Source: Salinactinospora qingdaonensis
Lineage (GTDB): Bacteria; Actinomycetota; Actinomycetes; Streptosporangiales; Streptosporangiaceae
NCBI RefSeq assembly: GCF_039539445.1
Contig: NZ_BAABDD010000012.1
Span: forward strand, 1 to 64,000
Reading direction: 5' to 3'
DNA: 64,000 nucleotides
Program-made: the position numbers and the translations under genes
The notes under the pieces: generated by a model
Seen by the model: the letters and a program-made list of their open reading frames with translations, nothing else
Database searches by the model: none
What the model was told of the DNA's origin: nothing
Shown: in pieces, positions 41,150 to 49,914 of the stretch
How positions within the stretch are numbered: the stretch's first letter is position 1
Layout of the letters: each line of letters opens with the position of its first letter

Positions 41150-43626
41150 GTGAGCGACGCGATGTGCCGAACCCAGGGCAGGTGGGCAAGAAGATCGCCG
41201 CGTCCAGGCAAGGGCAGCAACAGCCGCGACCGGCACCGCCGACCCAGCGGACTGGGCAATCCCGACCGCAGCGCTCCGCCGGCCCCAACCGTCCCGCCGG
41301 CCGGCAGCCCTCCGCCGGCTCGAACCAGCAGGGCGAGCGAAGGGTCGTCGACCCCGGCCCCGGCCACGACCACGGCTACCGCGCCGTGTCCCCCTACGGC
41401 CTGGTTCCGCTGTCCGAGCGGCCGATGCCCGCAGAACGTTTGCACAGTGGTCTTGACGTCTCCCAAGGTGAGCTGCTGCGCAGTCACGACCGCCGGGTTC
41501 CCGGCACCCACACCGGGTGGATCGAAGTGGACATCCGCAACCTCACCCCGCTGTTCGTCGGCGCCACCCAAGAGGAGGAGCGCGAACAGGCCGCGAGGTC
41601 TCTGACGATCGACGGCTCACCGGCCATCCCGGGGGCCTCGCTTCGAGGGATGGTCCGTAACTACCTGCGCATGTTCACCGGCGGCGAGACCGGCCCGGTC
41701 AACACTCCGCAGTTGTTCTTCCGCGCACCGGCCAGCTCACACCGAAACGATCGTGCTCGCACGGTGATGCGGGGTCTGAAAGAGCAGTACACCAAGAAGC
41801 GCCACGGTATTCCGCCCAGCCCACCGTGGCAGCCGGTGACAGCCGGGTTCCTTCGCCACGAAGCAGACGGATGGCGGATTCACCCGCTGGCACTAGACCG
41901 ACCCCTACAGATTCGGTTGAGCGACTTGAAGCAGGACTTCGAGAACTGCTTCCCGGAGGATTTCCCCTCGTTCGAGCTGCCGCCTATACCCGGAGTCCAA
42001 GAGCAGGACAAGGTCGACAACTATGTACCCGGTGAGTTTCACCGCGAGTTCCAGTACCTCAAGGTGGTCGCGCTGTGTCCTGAGGTCGAAGTGAACCCCA
42101 GAAACCCGTTGTATGAGTACAACTTTCGGGCGATGGCGGTCCTGCCCGAAGGGGAGTCCATGGAGGAGGGCGACGAGGGCGACGTTCGCGAGCGTCTGCA
42201 AAAGCACTGGAGCGGGCGATTGGAGAAGGCCAGGCGGGAAGCAGAGAAACGGGGCAAGCGCGGGCCAGAGCTCCTCTTCACCAAGGAGCCCCACGAGATC
42301 GTCTCGATCCGCCAGATCCCCGCTGTCCTGGTGCTGACTGGGATCACGGGCGAGCGCAAGAACGCCTACCTGTTTCCCACTGAGGGGACCAAACCTCCGC
42401 TGCCCGTGCCCGAGTCGCTGGTGCGCATGGTCGATTCCGCCGATCAGGTCACTCAGTTCCAGCAGCGCAACTTCACCGACGAGGTCGCCGTGGGCGGCAA
42501 GGACCCGCAACGGCGCAAGCTCCGCGAAGGAACCTACGGCACGCTGGCGCGCAACGCCGACGAGCCGGTGTGGTACCAGGTCGAAGAAGGCGAGGTCGTC
42601 TCCTTCGGCCGCGCGGGAAGCTACCGGGTCGCCGTGCGGGGGCCTGAAACCAATCCCATCCGCGACGCCGTCCCCGGCGAGGTGTTCAGCCCTGAGAACA
42701 CGGACAGGGAGGGCCGTGGCCGCCGGGTAGACGTGCCGCGGGCGATATTCGGCGACATCGACCTGTTCGACGAGCGGGTCCCCGCCGCGCGGGGACGGGT
42801 CTCGTTCGGCAACGCGGTGAGCACCGACAGCCCCTACGAGTTCGAGAACCCGCTGCGCGTGGAGCTGCTCAAACCGGGGCGCACCTGCTTCACGAACTAT
42901 GTGCTGCAACCCGCAGGCAACAGGTGGGGCGAGGAACCTGACCTGGTTACCTGGGCGCACGAGGGGACGGTTGACCTCAACGGCTACAAGATCTACCTGC
43001 ACCGCCACGACGAGCAGACGGACCGCTACGCCGAACTGCACCCCGACCAGGTGGAGCCGGGTGACACCAAACGCGACGTGCTCCCGCTACGCAGCGGCCT
43101 CACCTTCCGCGGGCGTATCACGTTCTCCAACCTCACCGACGCCGAACTCGGAGCGCTGATGCGGGTGCTGCTGCTGGACAACCCCGCCGACGGCGGCCCC
43201 GCGGCCACCCCCTCACACGCGCACCGCATAGGGATGGGCAAGACGCTGGGCATGGGCAGTGTCCATATCCGGCCGCGGCTGCACCTGGTCAACCACGAGG
43301 AGCGGCTTACCTCGCTCGACCCGCACGCCGGCATCCACGAGGCCACCGAGGGCGAGGTGCGCGGTTACCTGGACGCCTTCGACACCGCCCTGCTGTCTTG
43401 GGAGCAGGAGCAGGCCGAACTGCCCTCGAACGGCAGCAGGCCCAAGCCCGCCCCTCCGAAAGACTGGCGCTCCGTCGAACGGGTGAACGCCCTTCTGCTC
43501 GCCGCCCGGTGGCGCGACCGATTGCCATATGCGTGCACCCGTCCCATGGAACTGGACGAGTTCGCGCTCTACCCGGTGCTGCCCACCATCGTCGAACGCT
43601 TTGACCACTGCGGCACCCGTGGGTGA
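41146..43626 (+). CDS. TIGR03986-like large RAMP protein
   Basis: The 826-aa protein has an N-terminal low-complexity tail (Gln/Arg/Pro-rich, about 80 residues). The core begins YRAVSPYGLVPLSERPMPAE, then TGWIEVDIRNLTPLFVGATQ, the RAMP loop SPAIPGASLRGMVRNYLRMF, and later the G-rich IGMGKTLGMGSVHIRP, with a further RAMP-like part GRVSFGNAVSTDSPYEFENP. This matches the TIGR03986 family of type III RAMP proteins, which contain about two RAMP folds. It is the last gene of the effector operon, overlapping the Csx19-like gene by ATGA. No cas6, cas1, cas2 or repeat array follows. Confidence 0.75.
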   Translation: MSERRDVPNPGQVGKKIAASRQGQQQPRPAPPTQRTGQSRPQRSAGPNRPAGRQPSAGSNQQGERRVVDPGPGHDHGYRAVSPYGLVPLSERPMPAERLHSGLDVSQGELLRSHDRRVPGTHTGWIEVDIRNLTPLFVGATQEEEREQAARSLTIDGSPAIPGASLRGMVRNYLRMFTGGETGPVNTPQLFFRAPASSHRNDRARTVMRGLKEQYTKKRHGIPPSPPWQPVTAGFLRHEADGWRIHPLALDRPLQIRLSDLKQDFENCFPEDFPSFELPPIPGVQEQDKVDNYVPGEFHREFQYLKVVALCPEVEVNPRNPLYEYNFRAMAVLPEGESMEEGDEGDVRERLQKHWSGRLEKARREAEKRGKRGPELLFTKEPHEIVSIRQIPAVLVLTGITGERKNAYLFPTEGTKPPLPVPESLVRMVDSADQVTQFQQRNFTDEVAVGGKDPQRRKLREGTYGTLARNADEPVWYQVEEGEVVSFGRAGSYRVAVRGPETNPIRDAVPGEVFSPENTDREGRGRRVDVPRAIFGDIDLFDERVPAARGRVSFGNAVSTDSPYEFENPLRVELLKPGRTCFTNYVLQPAGNRWGEEPDLVTWAHEGTVDLNGYKIYLHRHDEQTDRYAELHPDQVEPGDTKRDVLPLRSGLTFRGRITFSNLTDAELGALMRVLLLDNPADGGPAATPSHAHRIGMGKTLGMGSVHIRPRLHLVNHEERLTSLDPHAGIHEATEGEVRGYLDAFDTALLSWEQEQAELPSNGSRPKPAPPKDWRSVERVNALLLAARWRDRLPYACTRPMELDEFALYPVLPTIVERFDHCGTRG

Positions 43627-44013
43627 TCCGGGCGTTTACCGGCGAGTCCTCCCGATAGGGGAGGTGGATGATCGAGTCGCGGTCGGGCAGTTGTGACTTG
43701 ACAGGCACCCTGCTGGCACCGGCAGGGGCACCCCCTTCCGCCCCGACATGTGAATGGCGCGACCTCGCCGCAAGCGTTTCGGTTCGTGGCCAGGTCGGCT
43801 CCTCGCTCTTGCAGGTTTTCGAGGGGGCGGTCAGGTCAGTGCCGGCGACCCCAGGGGGTGTCGAGCGCGGTGATCTGTCCGTGGCGCCGTCACCTGTCAG
43901 GCTCTGACCGTCGGCACCGAACACGGCCTCGACCTGTTCCGGTTCAGCGATACCCCTTCTTTGGAACGACTCCACCGGGGCCACGTCCAGATCGATCCGA
44001 AGGGAAGCACCGC
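43627..44013. other. Intergenic after the CRISPR operon, no array
   Basis: The 387 bp after the last effector gene were searched by eye for CRISPR repeats; none were found. GTGATCCGGG is followed by a short inverted repeat at TCCTCCCGATAGGGGAGGTGGA (about 43649-43669), a possible terminator with an 8-bp stem. The rest shows nothing clear. Confidence 0.45.
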
Positions 44014-44532
44014 GTGAAGCTCACCGCCATCCGCAGCGTTGCCGGAACCCGCGCCGCGCGCGTCGACGACAACGGGCAGGCCGGCCTCGGCTGTGCCGAC
44101 CTAGAAAAACTCTCGGTCCGGCCGGACCGGCGGGCGTTGGCGGCCTTGGCCACCGCCAGCCGGCCGGCGCTAGAGCTCGTCGAGTTCGCTCCCGCTGTGC
44201 CCCGGGCCAGCGAGGCGGTGTGTGTCGGGCTCAACTGTCGCCCCCACATCCTGAAGATGGGCCGTGACCTCCCCGAGCACCCCACCCTGCTCGTCAAGTT
44301 CGCTGAGGCACTGCTCGGCGCCGCCGACGACATCGACCTCGCACCCGAGTCCGACGCCGTCGACTCGGAGGCCGAGTCGACCATTGTGGTCGGCGCCACG
44401 GTGCATCGCGCCGACGAGCCCCCAACCGCCGACGCGGTCACCAAGCGCGCGGCCGGGGGAGAGGACGCCGCCCTCGCGGAGTGGCTCACCGGTAGAGCCC
44501 CCCACGCGCCCGGGCTGGGCCCGTGGCTTTGA
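44014..44532 (+). pseudogene. Truncated fumarylacetoacetate hydrolase-family gene
   Basis: The 172-codon frame begins like FAH-family enzymes (VKLTAIRSVAGTRAARVD) and keeps VCVGLNCRPHILKMGRDLPE and TLLVKFAEALLGAADDIDLA. The conserved metal-binding D-x-E-x-E region survives as DSEAESTIVVG. After this it diverges (VHRADEPPTADAVTKRAAGG) and stops, so about 100 residues of the catalytic core are absent. A true family member has about 280 residues. It is probably a decayed partner of the flavin hydroxylase that follows, from an aromatic ring-cleavage pathway. Confidence 0.6.
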
Positions 44533-44578
44533 GACGGATACGGCCGGCGCGAACGGCCCGTGCGACGGAGGTAGCGAC

Positions 44579-45775
44579 ATGAGTGAAGGTGTCACGGCTG
44601 GCGGCGGCAGCGACGTCATCGTCGTCGGCGGCGGTATCGGCGGGCTCGCCACCGCCTACGCCCTCGCTAAGGAAGGGCAGCGGGTACGGGTACTGGAGCG
44701 GGCCTCCCGGTTCGCCGAGGTCGGGGCCGGGTTGCAGATGGCGCCCAACGCCACCCGCATCCTGCGCGAGTGGGGCATGCTCGATGCCGTGCTCGAAAAA
44801 GGGGTGCTGCCCCGCCGGCTGGTGTTCAAAGACGCCCTCGACGGCCGGGAGCTGACCCACCTCGACTTGGGGGAGGAGTTCCAGGCTCGTTACGGCGCGC
44901 CCTACGTCGTCCTCCACCGCGGCGATTTGCTCGCCATCCTGGTCGAGGGCTGTCGCGCGGCCGGTGTCGAGCTGGTGCCGGGCACCGACGTCGACGACGT
45001 CGAGATCGGGCCGGAGGCGGCCGTGGCCCGCGCCGGCGAGCACGAGTTCAGCGCCGACGTGCTTTTGGCCGCCGATGGTCTGCACTCCTCGCTGCGCGTC
45101 AAGCTCACCGACGACGAAGCCGTCTGTTCCGGATACGTCGCCTACCGTGGTGCGTTTCCCGTCGCCGAGCTCGACCGTGAGCTCGACGACCGGGCACTGG
45201 AGGAGGTGGTGGTCTACCTGGGGCCGGGCCGCCATCTCGTGCAGTACCCGCTGCGGGGCGGAGAGCTGTTCAATACCGTGGCCGTCTTCGAGTCGCCGTC
45301 GTACCACCGTGGCGAGGCCGACTGGGGCGGCCCTGAAGAGTTGGACGAGGTTTTCGCCGGCGCGTGCGACCAAGTGCGCCGCGGTCTGGGATCACTGTGG
45401 CGCGACCGCCGGTGGCCGATGTACGACCGCGAGCCCATCTCCAATTGGGTTTCGGGACGGTTCGCCCTCACCGGCGACGCCGCCCATCCGATGTTGCAGT
45501 ACCTCGCCCAAGGCGCCTGCCAGGCGATCGAGGACGCGCACTGTCTGTCGACGGAGTTAGCCAAGACGGCCAGTGCCGACACGCCGCGCTGGCCCAGCGC
45601 CTTGGCGGCCTATGAGCGGGCGCGTACCGAGCGCACCGCCGGCGTGCAGCGCGCGGCGCGGGTGTGGGGCGACATCTGGCACGTCGACGGGCTTGCCCGA
45701 CTGCTGCGCAACGAACTGTTCACCGACCGCGACCCGGCCGACTTCAAGCACATCGACTGGCTCTACAGCCTCTAG
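44579..45775 (+). CDS. FAD-dependent aromatic hydroxylase
   Basis: The 398-aa protein is a class A flavin monooxygenase of the salicylate / 3-hydroxybenzoate hydroxylase group. The FAD-binding motif is VIVVGGGIGGLATAYALAKE, the DG motif is LLAADGLHSSLRVKL, and the GD motif is RFALTGDAAHPMLQYLAQGA. It would hydroxylate an aromatic acid with NAD(P)H and O2. The adjacent FAH relic and the strong hairpin after it suggest a remnant of a gentisate-type operon. Start ATG 44579 has GGAGG at a 7-nt spacing. The exact substrate cannot be read from the sequence. Confidence 0.85.
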   Translation: MSEGVTAGGGSDVIVVGGGIGGLATAYALAKEGQRVRVLERASRFAEVGAGLQMAPNATRILREWGMLDAVLEKGVLPRRLVFKDALDGRELTHLDLGEEFQARYGAPYVVLHRGDLLAILVEGCRAAGVELVPGTDVDDVEIGPEAAVARAGEHEFSADVLLAADGLHSSLRVKLTDDEAVCSGYVAYRGAFPVAELDRELDDRALEEVVVYLGPGRHLVQYPLRGGELFNTVAVFESPSYHRGEADWGGPEELDEVFAGACDQVRRGLGSLWRDRRWPMYDREPISNWVSGRFALTGDAAHPMLQYLAQGACQAIEDAHCLSTELAKTASADTPRWPSALAAYERARTERTAGVQRAARVWGDIWHVDGLARLLRNELFTDRDPADFKHIDWLYSL

Positions 45776-45790
45776 CTCGTCTCGTCGTTT

Positions 45791-45838
45791 CGCCGGTCCT
45801 TCGCCGCGCCACCTCGGCGGCGCGGCGAAGGACCGGCG
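45791..45838 (+). terminator. Strong hairpin terminator after hydroxylase
   Basis: A perfect 20-bp stem (45791-45810 with 45819-45838) with an 8-nt loop begins 15 nt after the hydroxylase stop. No U-tract is present. Confidence 0.7.
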
Positions 45839-46025
45839 GTTGTCGTGGCTGGAGCGCGGTTGTGGCGCCGCGATCGACACAGGCGTCCCGCTCCGGTGGG
45901 GTGGGAGCGGTTCGTCCTGGGGTTGTCGCCGTGGGTGGGCCGAGCGAGGGGGCGGTGGAGCGTGCCGCGTCCCGGAAGGCGGTCCTTCTCCAGGGCAGTA
46001 CCGACGCGCGGGAACTCCCCGCCTG

Positions 46026-46655
46026 TTAGGCGAGCCCGGCCGTTCGTGGGCGCTGCGAGCGGTCACGAACGGCCGGGCGTGCCCGCACGTGGATTCGTTC
46101 GCCTTGCGGACCGAAGAGGCTGAGGAACTCCGCGGGCTGTTCCCCGGCGTTGGTGAAGGCGTGGGGGATACGGGTGTCGAACTCGGCGGCTTCGCCGGCG
46201 GTGAGGATGAGGTCCCGGTCGCCGAGGGCCAGCCACAGCCGTCCGGAGAGCACGTAGAGCCACTCGTAGCCCTCGTGGGTTTGCTGCTCGGGCCGCACGC
46301 CCGCCGGTGGCCGTCCTGCCGGCAGGATTTGCTTGTAGGCGTGTAGCCCACCGAGGTAGCGGGTCAGCGGGATGAAGGTCTGGCCGTGCCGGGTGAAGGG
46401 CTGCGGGTGGATGCGGGGGTCGCCGGTGGCCGGCGCGCCCACGAGCTCATCCAGTTGTACCCCGTACGCCTTGGCCAGCGGCAGCAGTAGTTCCAGGGTC
46501 GGTTTGCGCTGGCCGGACTCCAGCCGCGACAGCGTGCTCAGCGAGATCCCGGTCGTTTCGCTGAGCTGGGCCAGCGTGGTGTCGCGCGTGCGTCGCAGGG
46601 CCCGCAGCCGCGGGCCCACCTCGTCGAGCACCGTCGAGAAGTCGTCATCGGTCAT
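46026..46655 (-). CDS. XRE-cupin transcriptional regulator
   Basis: The 209-aa protein has an N-terminal XRE helix-turn-helix (RLRALRRTRDTTLAQLSETT, then SLSTLSRLESGQRKPTLELL) and a C-terminal cupin (THEGYEWLYVLSGRLWLALG, DTRIPHAFTNAGEQPAEFLS), which usually binds a small ligand or metal. ATG 46655 is preferred; a longer frame to 46691 adds 12 residues without support. It diverges from the thioredoxin-reductase-like gene, a common pairing in actinomycetes, and probably controls it through the 95-bp gap between them. Confidence 0.88.
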   Translation of the reverse strand: MTDDDFSTVLDEVGPRLRALRRTRDTTLAQLSETTGISLSTLSRLESGQRKPTLELLLPLAKAYGVQLDELVGAPATGDPRIHPQPFTRHGQTFIPLTRYLGGLHAYKQILPAGRPPAGVRPEQQTHEGYEWLYVLSGRLWLALGDRDLILTAGEAAEFDTRIPHAFTNAGEQPAEFLSLFGPQGERIHVRARPAVRDRSQRPRTAGLA

Positions 46656-46750
46656 CTCTCTATTTGCTACCCCGGCAAAGAATTTTGTCAAACCGTCTCA
46701 GGAGGCCACACCATAGCCTGAGAACGGAAGAAGAATGCGGGGGCCGACAT

Positions 46751-47779
46751 ATGGAACAGAAAACCACGAACACCTGTGACGGGGACGAACAGCGCTATGA
46801 GGTCGTGGTGGTCGGTGGTGGCGCGGCCGGGCTGGGCGGGGCGCTGACGTTGGGGCGAGCGCGGCGCTCGGTGCTGGTCGTCGACGCTGGGCAGCCGCGC
46901 AACGCCCCGGCTGACGGGGTGCACGCCTACCTAGGGCACGAGGGCACACCCCCTGCCGAGCTGCTGCGCATCGGCCGCGAGGAGGTGGCCCACTATGGGG
47001 TTACATTCTTGACGGGCACGGTCGTGGCGGTCCACCGCGAGGGTAGCGACGACACCACCGATGCTGAAGGTGGTGGGGACTTCCGGGTCGTCCTCGCCGA
47101 CGGTGCCACGGTGCGTGCCGCGCGGTTGCTGGTGACTACCGGTCTGGTCGACGAACTGCCCGACGTGCCCGGTGTGGCTGAGCTGTGGGGTACCGATGTG
47201 GTGCACTGCCCCTACTGCCACGGCTGGGAGGTACGCGACCAGACGATCGGCGTCTTGGCGACCGGTCCGCTGGCGGTCCACCACGCCCTGCTGTGGCGGC
47301 AGTGGAGCAGCGACGTCATCCTTTTCTCCCACACCGCCGGCGACCCCAGCGATGAGGAGCGCGAGCGGCTCGCCGCCCGAGGTATCGCTGTGGTCGAGGG
47401 CGAGGTAGCCGCTTTGGAGACCGTTCACGGCCGGCTGTCGGGCCTGCGCCTGCGCGACGATACCCTACTGGCCTGCCAAGCGCTGGCCGTCGCTCCGCGC
47501 CTCACCGCCCGCACGGACCTGCTCGCCTCCCTGGGGCTGGAGCCCACCGACCAGGAGATGGGCGGGCACGTGATCGGCAGTCACATCGCCGCCGACGCAA
47601 TGGGGGCCACCGCCGTCCCCGGCGTGTGGGTGGCCGGCAACGTCGCCGCTGTAAACGACAAGGTCATCAGTGCCGCCGCCGCGGGGGTGCATGCGGGAGC
47701 GGCCATCAACGCCGACCTCAACGAGGAGGAGACCCGCCGGGCCGTCGCCATTCATCGCGTGGCCTTGGCGCACGGGTAG
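46751..47779 (+). CDS. Thioredoxin reductase-like flavoprotein
   Basis: The 342-aa protein binds FAD through YEVVVVGGGAAGLGGALTLG and keeps the redox site as HCPYCHGWEV (CxxC). The NAD(P)H-binding part follows (QTIGVLATGPLAVHHALLW), and the second FAD motif is GVWVAGNVAAVNDKVISAAA. It is a member of the two-domain NAD(P)/FAD oxidoreductase group related to TrxB, but the NADPH loop is atypical and shorter than true TrxB. It may use a small thiol or disulfide substrate. Control by the XRE-cupin regulator is inferred from divergence. Confidence 0.85.
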   Translation: MEQKTTNTCDGDEQRYEVVVVGGGAAGLGGALTLGRARRSVLVVDAGQPRNAPADGVHAYLGHEGTPPAELLRIGREEVAHYGVTFLTGTVVAVHREGSDDTTDAEGGGDFRVVLADGATVRAARLLVTTGLVDELPDVPGVAELWGTDVVHCPYCHGWEVRDQTIGVLATGPLAVHHALLWRQWSSDVILFSHTAGDPSDEERERLAARGIAVVEGEVAALETVHGRLSGLRLRDDTLLACQALAVAPRLTARTDLLASLGLEPTDQEMGGHVIGSHIAADAMGATAVPGVWVAGNVAAVNDKVISAAAAGVHAGAAINADLNEEETRRAVAIHRVALAHG

Positions 47780-48756
47780 GTATAACGCGCGTCGCGGCCG
47801 ATGGGCAGGCCGTGGCGCACCATCGTGGTCGAGCACGCTCTCCCTGCTCATGCCGGGCGGCCACCACAGTCCCGTCGCGGAGCCTGCCTCGCACGCTGCG
47901 GCCGGCGGTGAACAGGGGATGGTGCCGGCGGCACGCGTCGGGCCCCGTGGGGGCCGTCCGATACGCTTCACGACTGCCTTTTGCGCCTGGTCATACCTGC
48001 GGTGAGCGTAAAAACAGGCAATCTTCGCATTGTTGCTTATGGGGGAGATTCGGGGCTTAATTCGCTTGCGAAGTGCGAATGTAGTGGCTGGCGATTTCAT
48101 GTTTCTCAGAGAAGAACCCTTCAAGAGACATGAAAACGGACATAACGGATATGGTGGGCTGGTGTCTCGTGTCCGACTTGGGGGGGGATTTGCGGTCTGG
48201 CTTCATCGTGCAGCGAGAGTGATGATTATTACATTTCTAGGTTTTCGGGGTGCTTGGCGTCGAGGAGATAAAAGAATCTCGACTGGCTGCTTTTGAATCT
48301 CCCCTTGAGGGGCACGCAGGGGAGAGAGGTTCGCGGCCCTTCTCTCCGGCGCCGTGCCATGGCTATTGTCCAGGTGGCAGCGTTACGGGGTATCTGATGG
48401 GAGCGCACTCAACCGGCGGGGCGCGGTGGCGAGAGGGCCGGGGGCGCAGGCCACAGTTCCAGCCCAGCGACCACTGCTGAGCTCGCGGCTGGGGAACAGA
48501 GGAATCTACCAGAATCTTCAGCGAAGGAAAAATGTCGCTTTCCGGGCGAAATCGCGGTTAATCAGAAGTCGGCCCAGGTCATCACCAGTCTGCCGACGGG
48601 AAAGCAATGCCCCCTGTCGCAGGTGGCGATCCTGACAGCAGCGGTCGACAACCGTAAACGAAAAGTGAGAGCTTATTACTATCGTCACCGGTTTCCCCTC
48701 TTGCGCCGTAAGATCCCCCGAAGTAGCCATCGGTCAAAATTTGAAAGTAACCTCCC
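47780..48756. other. Long intergenic region with lower GC
   Basis: Almost 1 kb with no gene I can support. From about 48000 to 48300 and 48500 to 48760 the GC content is visibly lower than the neighbours, which suggests acquired or degenerating DNA. An 88-codon frame (48030-48296) and a 68-codon frame (48623-48829) are present but lack ribosome sites and recognisable domains. Confidence 0.45.
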
Positions 48757-49674
48757 ATGTCTTCAACGCCTTCCCTCTTGGCTGAACCAGGCGCGGGAAT
48801 CCGTCTCTTCGCCCGTGATCCACTGCTGATGCACTCGCTGGTGGAGCCGCATCCCCACCAGTATTCACTGGTGACGGCGGAGACCTTGGCTCCGTTGGCG
48901 TGGGAGGTGTGGACGGCCGTGTGGCCGGGCGCCTCGGTGGCCGAGATCGCGCTCTACCTGGGCCGGCCGGTCGGCGCGGTGCTGGTGGGGCTGCATGAAC
49001 TTCTCGGGCACCGTTCCTGCGGCGACGACGAATTGGTACGCCTCCTGCCCACCGTTGCTCCTCTCGACCCCGCCGCACCCGCTGTCCTGCGGCGGCTCGC
49101 CCACCTCACCTCCCCTCCGATCGAGCTCGGCACCATCACCAGGACGATCCGCTCAGCCAAGGTCGTCGTCGCCGGCGGCCCCACCGCCGACAAAGCTCGA
49201 TTGCTGGCTACCCTGACCGGTCAACCGGGGGCGAGACTGCCGGTGAGCCTCCCGCTCCCACAACAGGGCGCCACCACGGAGTCGGCGGTGTCCTTCGTGC
49301 GTTGCGCCACCGCCCCTGACGAGGCGGTGTTGGCGTTCGCCACCCCCGCCGAGGCCGACGGGGAGCGCTTCATGTGGCACGACCTGGTCCGCGGCGCGCT
49401 GGGCGCGATCGTGGCCGTCGACGCCCGCCGCCCACAGGAGGCACTGCCCGCCTTGGCCGCTTGTCGGCGACGCGGAGTGGTCCATGTCCTGGCGGTCACC
49501 TCGCCCTCGTTGAACGCGGCCACATCGGCGCGCCTCCGCGCCGACCTGGCCCTTTCCACAGACACCCCGGTGGTCGCAGCCGACCCCGGTGACCACGCCA
49601 CCCCACTGCGTGTGGTCGAGACGCTAGCTGAGGCAGCGCGACAGCGCTGGGAACACGAACACGCGGAGGACTGA
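48757..49674 (+). CDS. Conservon-like DUF742-GTPase fusion, degenerate P-loop
   Basis: The 305-aa protein starts with a DUF742-like winged-helix part (PHQYSLVTAETLAPLAWEVW, PGASVAEIALYLGRPVGAVL) and continues with a CvnD-like GTPase domain (KVVVAGGPTADKARLLATLT and RGALGAIVAVDARRPQEALP). In conservons CvnC (DUF742) and CvnD are usually separate. Here they are one chain. The Walker A motif lost the Gly before Lys (Asp) and the Thr/Ser after it (Ala), so GTP binding is doubtful. It precedes a StyA-like oxygenase and a PKS gene, which it may regulate. Confidence 0.65.
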   Translation: MSSTPSLLAEPGAGIRLFARDPLLMHSLVEPHPHQYSLVTAETLAPLAWEVWTAVWPGASVAEIALYLGRPVGAVLVGLHELLGHRSCGDDELVRLLPTVAPLDPAAPAVLRRLAHLTSPPIELGTITRTIRSAKVVVAGGPTADKARLLATLTGQPGARLPVSLPLPQQGATTESAVSFVRCATAPDEAVLAFATPAEADGERFMWHDLVRGALGAIVAVDARRPQEALPALAACRRRGVVHVLAVTSPSLNAATSARLRADLALSTDTPVVAADPGDHATPLRVVETLAEAARQRWEHEHAED

Positions 49675-49680
49675 GCGGTA

Positions 49681-49914
49681 ATGAGCAAGCTCCTGATCGT
49701 GGGAGCGGAGCGGTCAGGGCCGCGCCTGGCCCGCGGGCCGCTCATCCGCGGCTGCGCGGTGACGGGAGCGACCACGCGGTCCTCCGAGGCGATCCCCGCC
49801 TCGACGGTGGACGTGGTGCCGAGAGCGCCCCGCCCCACCACGACATGGCCCGCCGCGGGGGCCGTACCGGCCGCGGCCATGACCCCAGTAGGCAACAAGG
49901 AGGTGCAGCGGTGA
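49681..49914 (+). CDS. Short ORF, possible oxygenase remnant
   Basis: The 77-codon frame opens MSKLLIVGAERSGPRLARGP, which echoes the Rossmann start of the oxygenase that follows (VKVAIVGAGQSGLMLAHELL). The rest is Ala/Pro/Thr-rich and unrecognised. It overlaps the oxygenase start in a GTGA junction, which supports translation. It may be the surviving N-terminus of a duplicated flavoprotein gene, or a small coupling ORF. Confidence 0.4.
   Translation: MSKLLIVGAERSGPRLARGPLIRGCAVTGATTRSSEAIPASTVDVVPRAPRPTTTWPAAGAVPAAAMTPVGNKEVQR

Noticed and set aside
43627..44013. CRISPR array after the type III genes
   Set aside because: No repeat of 25-40 bp occurs more than once in this stretch.
48030..48296. 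88-codon protein gene in the low-GC gap
   Set aside because: No ribosome site, no domain, and composition does not look coding.
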